Both the position numbers and the translations under genes were made by a program. Below the pieces are notes generated by a model, which saw only the letters and a program-made list of their open reading frames with translations, was not told where the DNA came from and searched no databases. 64,000 nt of DNA from an uncultured Bulleidia sp. (GTDB taxonomy: Bacteria > Bacillota_I > Bacilli_A > Erysipelotrichales > Erysipelotrichaceae). The first letter of the stretch is position 1. Every line of letters starts with the position of its first letter. The stretch covers positions 56,794 to 120,793 of the forward strand of contig CAKVIS010000001.1 in NCBI GenBank assembly GCA_934754415.1, in the 5' to 3' direction. Shown here piece after piece: positions 7,920 through 17,063 of this stretch.

Positions 7920-8320
7920 ATGTTGATCTAAATGATTTTGCGAAAAGAATGGACAAAATGTTCAACGAGCTTGAGTCTGACAATCTTTTGAAAGAATGTC
8001 AGAAAACTGCAAAGAAAGTATGCAATGAGCAAAAGAAAGTTGTAAAAGCTTCTGCTAATGCAGATATCAAAAGAAACAGATATAACTATGTGAACAATTT
8101 TGTAACGCTTCCATTAAACAAAAAAGACGGTTCAAAAGGTGCAGCTATATGGAATAAGCAATACACGCTGTCTCACCTTGTAGAAGACGCACATAAACTT
8201 GCACCTTACGGTCACACAAATAATAACTATCACTTTTTCAAGAAAAATGTTCCTACTGCAAATGAGGAATTTGCCAAAGGATGCAGAGAGAACATTTTAA
8301 AAATACTTAGAAATATTTAG
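7904..8320 (+). CDS. HK97 gp10-like head-tail protein
   Basis: The 138-residue basic protein begins with a helical segment NDFAKRMDKMFNELES. It contains LSHLVEDAHKLAPYGHTNNN, similar to the LxHLxExGH-type motif of HK97 gp10 family proteins. These are found between the connectors and the major tail protein and take part in head-tail joining or tail completion. The ATG overlaps the preceding gene. The major tail protein follows after 13 bases. Confidence 0.75.
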   Translation: MAHGMNVDLNDFAKRMDKMFNELESDNLLKECQKTAKKVCNEQKKVVKASANADIKRNRYNYVNNFVTLPLNKKDGSKGAAIWNKQYTLSHLVEDAHKLAPYGHTNNNYHFFKKNVPTANEEFAKGCRENILKILRNI

Positions 8321-8333
8321 AAAGGAAAAAATA

Positions 8334-8906
8334 ATGTCTAAAGTAAAATTCGGATTATGTAATGTAGCACTTGCACCAAGAACAGTTGCATCTTCTGGCG
8401 GAAAGATTACTTATGGAGCACCTGTAAAACTTCCTGGTGCAGTAAGTTCTTCAGTTGCAAGAGAATCCAGTCAGAATAAATTTTTTGCGGATAATATCCC
8501 ATATTTTGTATCTAACTCCAAGTCTGGACAGACTATTGACTTAGAGGTTGCAGATATCCCAAGAGAAATTTTAAAAGAATTCTTAGGATACATTGAGGCA
8601 AAGGGTGGTGGAATTCTGGAAACAAATACTCCAGTGACACCAAGCTTTGCTCTTTTATTTCAGGTTGAAACAGATTCTAAAGCACGTAAGTTTTGTTTCT
8701 ACAACTGCGTAGCGGTTGAATCAGACGAAGAATATGACACTGAAGAAGAAACTATTGATCCAACTACTTCCAAACTCTCTATTACTGTTTCTGGAGAACA
8801 GGTAGAAGATCTGCTTGTCTTCAAACAAGTGTCTGAACAGGGTGACGAAAACTACGAAACATTCTTCACAACTGTGACAGTCCCTGAAAAAAAAGCGGAA
8901 ATTTAA
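8334..8906 (+). CDS. Major tail tube protein
   Basis: The 190-residue, beta-rich protein begins MSKVKFGLCNVALAPR and contains KLPGAVSSSVARESSQNKFF, FADNIPYF and IDLEVADIP, features of phi13-like major tail proteins of Bacillota siphophages. Rings of this protein form the tail tube. It follows the gp10-like gene and precedes the tail assembly chaperone genes, the expected order. The ribosome binding site is AAAGGAA. Confidence 0.88.
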   Translation: MSKVKFGLCNVALAPRTVASSGGKITYGAPVKLPGAVSSSVARESSQNKFFADNIPYFVSNSKSGQTIDLEVADIPREILKEFLGYIEAKGGGILETNTPVTPSFALLFQVETDSKARKFCFYNCVAVESDEEYDTEEETIDPTTSKLSITVSGEQVEDLLVFKQVSEQGDENYETFFTTVTVPEKKAEI

Positions 8907-8923
8907 AAAAATAGGAGGAAATT

Positions 8924-9298
8924 ATGCGTACCGTAACAATTAATAAAGTTGAATATCCAATTATGGCTACAGGAGAAACAATTCTTATTTACAAAGAAGA
9001 ACTGAAAGGTGATTTGTTAAGAGCATTTGGTTTGCTGGTTGACTGTGTTGCAACTGGGCAGGTGCCTTCACCAGATCTTGTCGCTAAGCTTGAGTATGCA
9101 TTAATCAAGACGGCAAATCCAACAGCTTTTAAAACTTATCGTGAGTTTATGAAGTCTCAAAAAAATATGGGTTTCTTTTTCAATGAAGGAAACCAGAAAT
9201 CCATTGCAGAAGAATATTCTGAATTCTTTGAATTAGGTAATGAAGCTGACAAAAAATCAGAAGAACCAGAATCCACGAAAAAAAAAGAGAACCAGTAA
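8924..9298 (+). CDS. Tail assembly chaperone (short form)
   Basis: The 124-residue product corresponds to lambda gpG: a small helical chaperone encoded between the major tail protein and the tape measure gene, which coats the tape measure during tail assembly. The C-terminus is a polar tail ending KKKENQ. Nine consecutive As at 9278-9286, in frame as AAA AAA AAA, lie just before the stop and form an ideal slippery site. A -1 shift there opens a long reading frame to 9492, annotated separately. Confidence 0.88.
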   Translation: MRTVTINKVEYPIMATGETILIYKEELKGDLLRAFGLLVDCVATGQVPSPDLVAKLEYALIKTANPTAFKTYREFMKSQKNMGFFFNEGNQKSIAEEYSEFFELGNEADKKSEEPESTKKKENQ

Positions 9299-9492
9299 CC
9301 TCTGATGAGCTTATTTTAGCGTGCTTATCTTTAAATCTAACTTTAACAGATATAAGAGGTTTAAGGATTAGCACGCTTTTTTCTTTCTTGAGGACAAAAG
9401 TGAAAATTAACGAACAAAAAAATAAAGAAGAAAAAGAACAGCAGGTTAGGCAGGCTACGCAAGCAGACATCGACAAACTTGCTCGTATATAG
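9286..9492 (+). CDS. -1 frameshift extension of tail assembly chaperone (GT-like)
   Basis: If the ribosome slips back one base on the A9 tract at 9278-9286, it re-reads base 9286 and continues for 68 codons to TAG at 9490-9492, just before the tape measure gene. The extension begins REPVTSDELILACLSLNLTL and ends with a charged helix (EEKEQQVRQATQADIDKLAR), typical of the T domain that binds the tube protein. The fused product would be 189 residues. The frame has no start codon or ribosome binding site of its own that would make it a separate gene. AGCGTGCT (9318-9325) and AGCACGCT (9370-9377) could pair downstream as a stimulatory element, although the distance is long. Confidence 0.82.
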   Translation, partial: REPVTSDELILACLSLNLTLTDIRGLRISTLFSFLRTKVKINEQKNKEEKEQQVRQATQADIDKLARI

Positions 9493-9510
9493 AAAGAGAG
9501 GTGAATTTTG

Positions 9511-12500
9511 GTGGCAAAAGAAACTTTAGGAATGGCGATTGAGCTTACAGCCAATGTGAGCAACTTTAATGAACAGCTCAGAAAAGCAAGAGCGGAAGTG
9601 CAATCATTAACTACTCAGTTTTCCAACTACAGCAAAGCCGCTAAATTAGATCCTTCAAATTTAAATAATTACAGTACAGCTTTAGAAAGATTAAAAAGTA
9701 AACAGCAGAGTTATCAAAACATTGTAACTACTTTAAAAGCTAAAATTGAAACATTAAATTCCGCAAATGAAGGTCAAAAAAGAATTATTCAGGAACTTGA
9801 AAGTGTTCAGTCAAGGTGTAAGGAAAAAGTAGAAAGTTTAACCGAAGCTTACGGAAAAAATTCTCCTATAGTTCAAGGTGCTCAAGCTGCATATGAAAAA
9901 CTTGGTACACAGATTGATGAAGCTAAAAGCCATCAGGTAAATCTTGAAAAAGAGATAGATAAGTCAAATACACAGTTAGAAAATGCACAAAGCCAGTTGG
10001 CTAAGACAGATGCAGAATTAAAGAATTATGCTGAAGGCGCAGACGATGCAAAAGAAAAGTCTATGGCTTTTCAAGTAGCTTTGGGTGAATTAACCGCCAA
10101 AGCTATTCAAGAAGCAATTGAAGGATTAAAAAACTTAGTTACAAATGTAATTGAAACAGGTTCTGCTTTAGAAGATGCCACAGCAGGACTAGCAGCAGTA
10201 TTACAGGAAAGCAAGGATTCCGAAACAATCAAAGACTTAAGTAGTTACTTCCAAGAACTTGCGGCTTCTTCCACAAGTAGCGCAACTGAGATTACGAAGT
10301 ATGCTACAGTTTTGGCAAATGCTGGTTATAGTTCGGATCAGATTAAAGACAGTATCTCATCCATAAATGATCTTGCCGTAGGTACTGGAGAGTCTTTCGA
10401 AGAAATGGCAAACATTGTTGTTGATGGTCTTGCAGCATTCGGAATGGCTTCAGACGAAGCGGATCACTTCGCTAATGTACTTGCAAAGTCAGCTATTTCT
10501 TCAAATACCAATGTTTCCATGATGGGTGAAGCATTTAAATATGTAGGATCCGTTGCAGGACAGTTTGGCTATTCTGTAGAAGATGTTGGCGTTGCTTTAG
10601 GTACTATGGCAAATCAGGGTATTAAAGCAAGTACTGCAGGTACATCTTTAAGATCTATGATTACCAGACTTGCAACAAATACATCTCATGCCAGAGACAC
10701 AATTGAAAATCTGGGAATCAGTTTTTATGATGCAGATGGACAAGCAAGACCTTTAAGTCAGATTTTCTCAGAAATGAGAGAAAAGATGAAGGACATGACT
10801 GACGAGCAAAAGGCAAATATAGAATATACTGTTGCCGGTCAGCGTGCCATGACAGGTTTAGCCGCCATTCTTGGTGCATCTGATGAAAGCTGGAATCAGT
10901 TAACAGAAGATGTTAATAACTATAACGGAACAATCGAAGGTATGGCAGAAACAAAACTGGATACCTATTCCGGACAGGTTGCACTTTTAAAACATGAATG
11001 GGAAGCCGTGGCAAGTGAACTGTTCCAAGAAGTTGAACCGGCTTTAAAAGATATCATCTCTTCCTTGAAAGACGTTGTGAAATCAGAAGCGTTCAAAGGA
11101 ACACTTAAGGTAGCTGTAAAAGGACTGTCGGCAGTGTTTAAATCTCTTGCAAAAGTCATAGAGACAATTGGTCCTAGTGGCACGGTTGCGGCAGCAGGAA
11201 TTGGTTCTATCGTTACTGCGGTAAAAGGAGTTTCTAAAGCAAAAGAACTGATTGGTGGATTTAATGCTGTTCTGAAGCAGGCTAGTACTGAGGCTAAAAC
11301 AGCCAGTGATTCTACTAATTTATTATCAAAATCAATCAGTGTAGCTGGTGGTGGTTTTTCTAAACTTGCTTCTGGATTAGGTGTTTCAACTGGAACATTA
11401 GCACTATTTACAGCAGGAGCCGTGGCGGCTGGTGCTGCAACAATTTATCTTGCAGATACCATGCAAAAATCAAACGAAGCATATATTGAAAATTTGAATT
11501 CTTCTTATGGGCTTTCAACTGCAATGAAACGTAATGTAGAAGAAATTGGCAATTTGAAAGAGTCTTATGATGATGCAATTGAAACAACTAATTTGAATGT
11601 TCAAGCTGTTGAAAAATTGTATGCGAACTATGGAACTCTTGCTGAAAGATATGACGAATTAATTGACTCCAACGGAAATATTAAGCAAGGCTACGAAGAT
11701 GAAGCAAATACTATTATGACTTCTTTAGCACAAGCTCTTGGCATGGAAAAAGATCAGCTGGCAGAGATAGTGAAGGAGCATGGAAACATGACTTCTGCTA
11801 TTAAGGCAGAGATGGAAGTAAAGAAAGCAAATGCAATGCTGAATGCATATGAAGAACAGTACTCAGAGGCTGTTAAGAACAGCCAAACAGCACTTGCAGA
11901 TAAGCTTCAGGCACAGCAGGCATTTGACGAACAGTTACCTGTAACTCAACAGGCACAGGAAAACTTGAGACTTGCCGTTGCAAAATACAATGCAGAAATG
12001 GAAAACTCTGGACAGGTTCAGCAGTCTACTAAGGATGCTATGTCTCAAGCAATGGCAGAATACGAGACTGCAAAATATACATTAGACAATCTGTCTGATG
12101 CGGTGACTACTGCTGATGACACATATAACAGTTATCAGAACACTATCAAGAACTATGAAGGTGTAAGCAGTGCCATTGTTGAAGGTGATGCTGCGAAGAT
12201 CAGTGCTTCTCTGGATAACCTTACAAATAACTTTCAATATGCAGGAAATGCTTCTGTAGATGCTTTGAAAAAGCAGGTGGAAGACGCACAGACACAGTAT
12301 GATTTGCTACTGGAAGCACAGAAAAACAATGATTCCAGTGTCACAAATGAAATGGTTACTGCAGCTCAAGACAGGCTTGAACGAGCAAAAGAAGAGTATT
12401 CTAAAGCAGAAGATTTGGCTGAAGAATCTGGACGTCAGGTTGGTGAAAAGTATGGTGAGAATGAAATCGAAGGTATCGAAAGCAAGGAACCTACATATTA

Positions 12501-13020
12501 TGCAACAGGAAAGAAAAGTACAAAAAAGGTAAAAGAAGGTGCTGAAAGTATCTCTCTTAGAGAATCAGGGATATGGAGTGCGCTTGGATTTATTAAAGGC
12601 ATTATATCAAAATATGGTGATGCGTATGATGCAGGTGCAGGACTCGGAAAACAATCTAAAGCTGGTACTAATGGATATATGGTGATTAACTCTCCTTCTA
12701 AGGTTATGGAAGAAAGCGGCGAATGGACTGGAGAAGGGTATGTTAAAGGTGTTGAAAATAAATTCAAAGCTGTTAGAAATGTTGGTGCTCAAATGGCAGC
12801 TGTTATGAAAGATTCGCTAAACGATACTGTTAGAGAAAATTTAGTTAGTACTGCGCAGGCACCTAGTAATACCTCGAACACTTATAACAACTATTCTTCC
12901 ACTCCTAATGTTTCCATTACGATTGTTCAAAGAGAGGGAGAAGATTCTGATGCATTAGCAAGAAGAGTAGCCCAGTTGATAGATAGTGATGCATCAAGAA
13001 GGAGCAAAGCATGGCAGTAA
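9511..13020 (+). CDS. Tape measure protein, TP901-like
   Basis: This is the long tail-length ruler: 1,169 residues from GTG 9511 (AGAGAGGTG upstream; TTG 9508 is an alternative start). The N-terminal 170 residues are coiled coil. Residues about 220-480 form a TP901-type core with EMANIVVDGLAAFGM, MGEAFKYVGSVAGQFG and TAGTSLRSMITRLA. Hydrophobic Gly/Ala-rich helices follow near 560-660, then long Gln/Ala-rich helices. The C-terminus has YMVINSPSKVMEESGEW, a motif common at this end of tape measures. It spans the tail lumen and may aid DNA entry. The end overlaps the Dit gene. Confidence 0.95.
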   Translation: MAKETLGMAIELTANVSNFNEQLRKARAEVQSLTTQFSNYSKAAKLDPSNLNNYSTALERLKSKQQSYQNIVTTLKAKIETLNSANEGQKRIIQELESVQSRCKEKVESLTEAYGKNSPIVQGAQAAYEKLGTQIDEAKSHQVNLEKEIDKSNTQLENAQSQLAKTDAELKNYAEGADDAKEKSMAFQVALGELTAKAIQEAIEGLKNLVTNVIETGSALEDATAGLAAVLQESKDSETIKDLSSYFQELAASSTSSATEITKYATVLANAGYSSDQIKDSISSINDLAVGTGESFEEMANIVVDGLAAFGMASDEADHFANVLAKSAISSNTNVSMMGEAFKYVGSVAGQFGYSVEDVGVALGTMANQGIKASTAGTSLRSMITRLATNTSHARDTIENLGISFYDADGQARPLSQIFSEMREKMKDMTDEQKANIEYTVAGQRAMTGLAAILGASDESWNQLTEDVNNYNGTIEGMAETKLDTYSGQVALLKHEWEAVASELFQEVEPALKDIISSLKDVVKSEAFKGTLKVAVKGLSAVFKSLAKVIETIGPSGTVAAAGIGSIVTAVKGVSKAKELIGGFNAVLKQASTEAKTASDSTNLLSKSISVAGGGFSKLASGLGVSTGTLALFTAGAVAAGAATIYLADTMQKSNEAYIENLNSSYGLSTAMKRNVEEIGNLKESYDDAIETTNLNVQAVEKLYANYGTLAERYDELIDSNGNIKQGYEDEANTIMTSLAQALGMEKDQLAEIVKEHGNMTSAIKAEMEVKKANAMLNAYEEQYSEAVKNSQTALADKLQAQQAFDEQLPVTQQAQENLRLAVAKYNAEMENSGQVQQSTKDAMSQAMAEYETAKYTLDNLSDAVTTADDTYNSYQNTIKNYEGVSSAIVEGDAAKISASLDNLTNNFQYAGNASVDALKKQVEDAQTQYDLLLEAQKNNDSSVTNEMVTAAQDRLERAKEEYSKAEDLAEESGRQVGEKYGENEIEGIESKEPTYYATGKKSTKKVKEGAESISLRESGIWSALGFIKGIISKYGDAYDAGAGLGKQSKAGTNGYMVINSPSKVMEESGEWTGEGYVKGVENKFKAVRNVGAQMAAVMKDSLNDTVRENLVSTAQAPSNTSNTYNNYSSTPNVSITIVQREGEDSDALARRVAQLIDSDASRRSKAWQ

Positions 13021-13748
13021 GAAAAAAATTTATGTTTAACGGAGAAAGCTCTTTGGCGTACGGACTATTTATAACAGGATCTCAAACATATGGTTCTTCC
13101 GGAAAAGATATAACAAATTATTCAGTGCCTGGAAGAAACGGTGATCTAATTTTAAGCAATGACAGGTACACAAATCAGTCTTATACCATTAAAGTAGGAT
13201 TTTATGACACAATTGGAAAGTTTGCAGAAAAAGCCAGGGATATTCGTTCTTGGCTTTTGTCTTCTAATGGATACTGTCGATTAGAAGATGACTACCATCC
13301 AGATGAGTATCGCTTGGCTAGTTATTCAGGTTCTTTTGATATAGATGTAACTGACCTGGTTGCTGGTGAATTTGATCTTATTTTTGAATGCAAACCACAA
13401 CATTTTTTGAAAGTCGGAGAAAATGTCAAAACATTTACGAAATCCGGAGATCTATTAAATCCTACAAAATTTAATAGTAAACCGGTTGTAAGAATTTATG
13501 GCACTGGTTCTGTTGATATAGGAAGCGGACGTATTGAAGTGAAGAAACAAGGTACATCCTACGTTGAAGTTGACTGTGAAACATTTGATGTTTATGAAGG
13601 AGCTGAAAATAGGAATGATAATGTTGTTGTGTACAACAATGGCATTGAGCACCTTTTCCCTGAACTAGTTGCAAAAAAACAAAATAGCATAGTGCTAGGT
13701 GAAGGAATTTCTAAAGTTGAAATCACTCCTAGATTTTTTACGTTATAA
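13011..13748 (+). CDS. Distal tail protein (Dit)
   Basis: The 245-residue protein follows the tape measure gene and shows Sipho_tail features. These include an N-terminal FNGESSLAYGLFITG segment, the VPGRNGDLILSNDRY motif and SGSFDIDVTDLVAGEFDLIF. Dit forms the hexameric hub at the tail tip that links the tube to Tal and to receptor-binding proteins. At 245 residues it is the basic form without carbohydrate-binding insertions. Tal follows after nine bases. Confidence 0.9.
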   Translation: MAVRKKFMFNGESSLAYGLFITGSQTYGSSGKDITNYSVPGRNGDLILSNDRYTNQSYTIKVGFYDTIGKFAEKARDIRSWLLSSNGYCRLEDDYHPDEYRLASYSGSFDIDVTDLVAGEFDLIFECKPQHFLKVGENVKTFTKSGDLLNPTKFNSKPVVRIYGTGSVDIGSGRIEVKKQGTSYVEVDCETFDVYEGAENRNDNVVVYNNGIEHLFPELVAKKQNSIVLGEGISKVEITPRFFTL

Positions 13749-13757
13749 GGAGAAATT

Positions 13758-15995
13758 ATGATTCCAGTACTATATAACGAAGAGGAAATGGAGTTTATTA
13801 CACAAGGAATAGGCGCATTATCTGATGCTATATCGTGTAAAGTTGTGGAAGAACTTAACGGATCATACGAATTGACTATGCAGTATCCTGTAACTGGACT
13901 GCATTTTTCTGATATTATATTGAATCGTTTAATTCTTGCCGATCATGCTCCAAACAGGCAGTCTGAACCTTTTCAAATCTACAAAATTTCAAAGCCAATA
14001 AATGGTATTGTAACAATCTATGCGGAGCATATAAGTTACAGACTTTCGTATGTTCCTGTATCACCATTTACCGCTAATACTTGTGTAGAAGCGTTGAATG
14101 GTTTAAAAGAACATGCGGATGAACCTTTTCAATTTACTCTTTATACAGATAAAAGCACAATAGCTGAGTATAAACAAATTATTCCACATTCATTTCGAGA
14201 GTTACTCGGTGGTGTGGAAGGCTCGATTCTAGATACATATAGAGGCGAATACGAATTTAACCGTTTTAATATACGTTTTACGCAGCATAGAGGTGTTTAC
14301 AAGGAAAGTGCATCTATTAGGTATGGTAAAAATCTGACTGATCTTAAACAGGAAGAATCAATTGAAAACACTGTTACAGGAATTTATCCATACTGGCTAG
14401 GTACAAAAACAATAACAAGTACATCTTCAGATGGAGAAACTACTTCAATAACTGAAGATGTTGTTGTAACACTGCCTGAAAAAATTATTTATTCAGATAA
14501 TAAAGATAAATATTCTTATCACAGAACAATTCCAAAAGACTTTGCTTATAAATTTCGAGATAAGCCAACAGAAGCACAATTGCGCGCGGCTGCACAATCA
14601 TATGTAAAAGAAATAGGGGTACCGGAAGTCAATTTAACGGTATCTTTTCTTTCGCTTGCATCAATGGAAGAAAATAAACATTTTTCGGAAGAGACAGTGT
14701 ACTTAGGTGACACTGTTCCAATTGAATTTATAAAACTTGGGATTATGACAGATGCCGAGATTGTAAAAGCAACATACGACACATTAATGGACAGGTATGA
14801 CACTTTGGAACTAGGAACAACAAGTTCATCTCTTTCGAAGACTATCGTTGCTATGCAAAAGAAATATGAATCAGCTGTGCAGAAGTCACAATTGGATCAA
14901 GTTATCAATGAGCAACAATTGAAGATTTCTGGCGGATTGGGTGGAAACGTAGTAACAACCTACTCAAACAATGAACCATCAGAAACTGTTTATGGTGATA
15001 CCAATGACGTAAAAACAATGCTGAATTGTATGAGGGTAAATAAAAGCGGAATTGCATTCTCAAACAATGGCTATTCCGGTCCTTATAACTCAGCATGGAC
15101 TATTGATGGTAAGTTTAATGCCGATTTTATCCAGGCTGGACACATAAATGGAAATCTCATTACAGGAAATACAATCAAAGCCGGTGCATTAGATAAATCA
15201 ATAACAGATGATATTGCAAATAGCAAAGAGAAACTGATTAATTTACAAGATCAGGTCGATGGATTGATTGAAACATGGAGCGGTGCAGATAAACCAACGC
15301 TACTAAATTATCCAGCCGTTGACTGGAATGAAAAAGAGAAAAAAAATCACATAGGTGATCTGTATTATGATGCCAATAATAAATGTTATCGTTTCATGCA
15401 AAATGATGACGGAACTTTTACGTGGAAATTATTAGCAGATACAGATGTCACTAAGGCAATAGCGGATGCTACAAAGGCACTTGACGCAACTAATAACAGT
15501 ATTGCAGTAGTGACTACAGAATGGTACGCGTCGGAATCGCCAACAGAGTTATATGGTGGTACATGGAGTGAAGAAAAGCCTGAATGGAATGAAAACAACT
15601 ATATCTGGAGTAGATCAAAAGCAGTAACACAGGCAGGGGTTATCTCTTACAGCCAACCATCTTGTGTACAGGGAAACAGTGGAAGCAGTGGAGATGATGC
15701 GATACTGCTCTATATAGATTCGAGCAACGGAACGACATTCAAGAACAGTGATGTGGCAACAATCTTTACTGTAAGCATCTATGTGGGTGGAGAAATTCTA
15801 GACACAAACGCAAAGATGAAACAGTACTTCGGCAGTCAGGCTTATCTGCAGTGGTACATCAAACGACATGGCGAAAAAGACTTTTCAAAAATCAGTTTAG
15901 AAGATACAAGGCTGAATGATGGTGGATTTATATTCACCCTTTCGCCAAAAGATATTAATTTCAAGGCAGTATTCAATTGCGAACTAAACATTTAG
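13758..15995 (+). CDS. Tail-associated protein (Tal), prophage tail endopeptidase family
   Basis: The 745-residue protein begins MIPVLYNEEEMEFITQGIG, typical of gp44-like tail hub proteins. Its first 400 residues match the Tal core, including YAEHISYRLSYVPV and a CVEALNGLKE segment. The middle carries a helical KYESAVQKSQLDQVINEQQL stretch and AFSNNGYSGPYNSAWTIDG, a fibre-type module. Residues about 590-640 resemble the WYASESP...GGTW...IWSR module, and residues 647-745 form a DDAILLYIDSSN domain repeated in the next gene. The C-terminal part is therefore mosaic with the downstream fibres. It probably acts at the tail tip in adsorption and wall contact. Confidence 0.87.
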   Translation: MIPVLYNEEEMEFITQGIGALSDAISCKVVEELNGSYELTMQYPVTGLHFSDIILNRLILADHAPNRQSEPFQIYKISKPINGIVTIYAEHISYRLSYVPVSPFTANTCVEALNGLKEHADEPFQFTLYTDKSTIAEYKQIIPHSFRELLGGVEGSILDTYRGEYEFNRFNIRFTQHRGVYKESASIRYGKNLTDLKQEESIENTVTGIYPYWLGTKTITSTSSDGETTSITEDVVVTLPEKIIYSDNKDKYSYHRTIPKDFAYKFRDKPTEAQLRAAAQSYVKEIGVPEVNLTVSFLSLASMEENKHFSEETVYLGDTVPIEFIKLGIMTDAEIVKATYDTLMDRYDTLELGTTSSSLSKTIVAMQKKYESAVQKSQLDQVINEQQLKISGGLGGNVVTTYSNNEPSETVYGDTNDVKTMLNCMRVNKSGIAFSNNGYSGPYNSAWTIDGKFNADFIQAGHINGNLITGNTIKAGALDKSITDDIANSKEKLINLQDQVDGLIETWSGADKPTLLNYPAVDWNEKEKKNHIGDLYYDANNKCYRFMQNDDGTFTWKLLADTDVTKAIADATKALDATNNSIAVVTTEWYASESPTELYGGTWSEEKPEWNENNYIWSRSKAVTQAGVISYSQPSCVQGNSGSSGDDAILLYIDSSNGTTFKNSDVATIFTVSIYVGGEILDTNAKMKQYFGSQAYLQWYIKRHGEKDFSKISLEDTRLNDGGFIFTLSPKDINFKAVFNCELNI
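15696..15992 (+). repeat. C-terminal fibre module, copy A (shared with 16813-17058)
   Basis: The Tal C-terminus encodes DAILLYIDSSNGTTFKNS and a VYxGG-type strand, matching DAIVMAITSSGGTVFKNS and AHVYKGG at the C-terminus of the next gene. The two copies are diverged but align over about 80 residues. This points to module duplication within the host-recognition region. Confidence 0.7.
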
Positions 15996-16008
15996 GAGAA
16001 AAAAAACA

Positions 16009-17061
16009 ATGGCAATTAAGGCAGTCAATCAGATTGACGTAATCGACTTGACCGATGGTTATTCGGTCATTCTTACAAACGACAACTACACATTCTTGGG
16101 AACAACTAATTCCGTAAGTGGCACTCAGACAACTACCACAAAAGTAATGGCACTGTGCGGAAGTGAACAGGTGCCGTGCACAGTTGGAACTATTTCCTGT
16201 CCAACCGGTATCAGTGCTGTAAGTGATGGCAAAACTCCTGAACCAACTATCACGATCACAGCAACATCCGCATTAACTCAGAGCGGAACAATCACTATTC
16301 CAATTAACGTAGATGGTGATATTACTCTTAACAAGACATTCAGTTACTCCATCGCATTTAAAGGCGCAACTGGTCAAAATGGGACATCTGTAACTGTGAA
16401 ATCTACTTCCGTTACATATCAGGTAGGCACTAGCGGAACTACAAAGCCAACAGGAACATGGGGTGCTGATGTTCCTACAGTTCCGGCAGGGCAGTTCTTA
16501 TGGACAAAGACAGTTGTTCAATATTCCGATGGTAAATCCACAGAGGCATATTCTGTATCTTACAAGGGAACTAACGGGACAAATGGTTCTAATGGTACAT
16601 CTGTAAAGATTACATCCACATCCGTAACATATCAGGTATCTACAAGTGGCACTACAACACCTACAGGCTCATGGGGCACAAGTGTACCAACTGTACCAAA
16701 TGGTCAGTATTTATGGACAAAGACAGTCGTTAATTATTCCGATGGTAAATCCACTGAATCCTATTCTGTTGCGTATAAAGGCACGAACGGAACTAATGGT
16801 AAGAACGGTAATGACGCTATTGTCATGGCTATCACATCCAGTGGTGGAACTGTATTTAAGAACTCAGCCATTGCTACTACTCTAACAGCTCATGTTTATA
16901 AGGGTGGTGTTGAAATGACAGGAGCTAACTTAACAGCTCTTGGAACAATCAAATGGTACAAAGACGGTGGCACAACGTCAGTAGCTACTGGCTCTTCTTT
17001 CACAATTAGTGCAGGAGACGTGATTAACAAGGCTACATTTAGTGCTCAGCTGGAGGGCTAA
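16009..17061 (+). CDS. Tail fibre / adsorption protein with duplicated modules
   Basis: The 350-residue protein has an N-terminal IDLTDGYSVILTNDNYTF domain, two tandem 71-residue modules (residues about 125-266) and a C-terminal DAIVMAITSSGG domain. Each tandem module has the pattern GTSV..TSTSVTYQV..SGTT.PTG.WG..VPTVP.GQ.LWTKTVV.YSDGKST and is joined by short GTNGTNG linkers typical of fibre shafts. It follows Tal and precedes a second fibre gene with the same modules. It is probably part of the receptor-binding apparatus. No enzymatic motif is seen. Confidence 0.75.
   Translation: MAIKAVNQIDVIDLTDGYSVILTNDNYTFLGTTNSVSGTQTTTTKVMALCGSEQVPCTVGTISCPTGISAVSDGKTPEPTITITATSALTQSGTITIPINVDGDITLNKTFSYSIAFKGATGQNGTSVTVKSTSVTYQVGTSGTTKPTGTWGADVPTVPAGQFLWTKTVVQYSDGKSTEAYSVSYKGTNGTNGSNGTSVKITSTSVTYQVSTSGTTTPTGSWGTSVPTVPNGQYLWTKTVVNYSDGKSTESYSVAYKGTNGTNGKNGNDAIVMAITSSGGTVFKNSAIATTLTAHVYKGGVEMTGANLTALGTIKWYKDGGTTSVATGSSFTISAGDVINKATFSAQLEG
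16381..16806 (+). repeat. Two tandem 213-bp fibre modules
   Basis: Two units of 71 codons start at 16381 and 16594 and are very similar at protein level (LWTKTVV, YSDGKST and YKGTNGTNG occur in both). Related, more diverged units occur in the next gene at 17166 and 17394. Confidence 0.85.
16813..17058 (+). repeat. C-terminal fibre module, copy B (shared with 15696-15992)
   Basis: It encodes DAIVMAITSSGGTVFKNS, then AHVYKGG and an IKWYKDGG segment. Copy A ends the Tal protein directly upstream. Confidence 0.7.
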
Positions 17062-17063
17062 TT

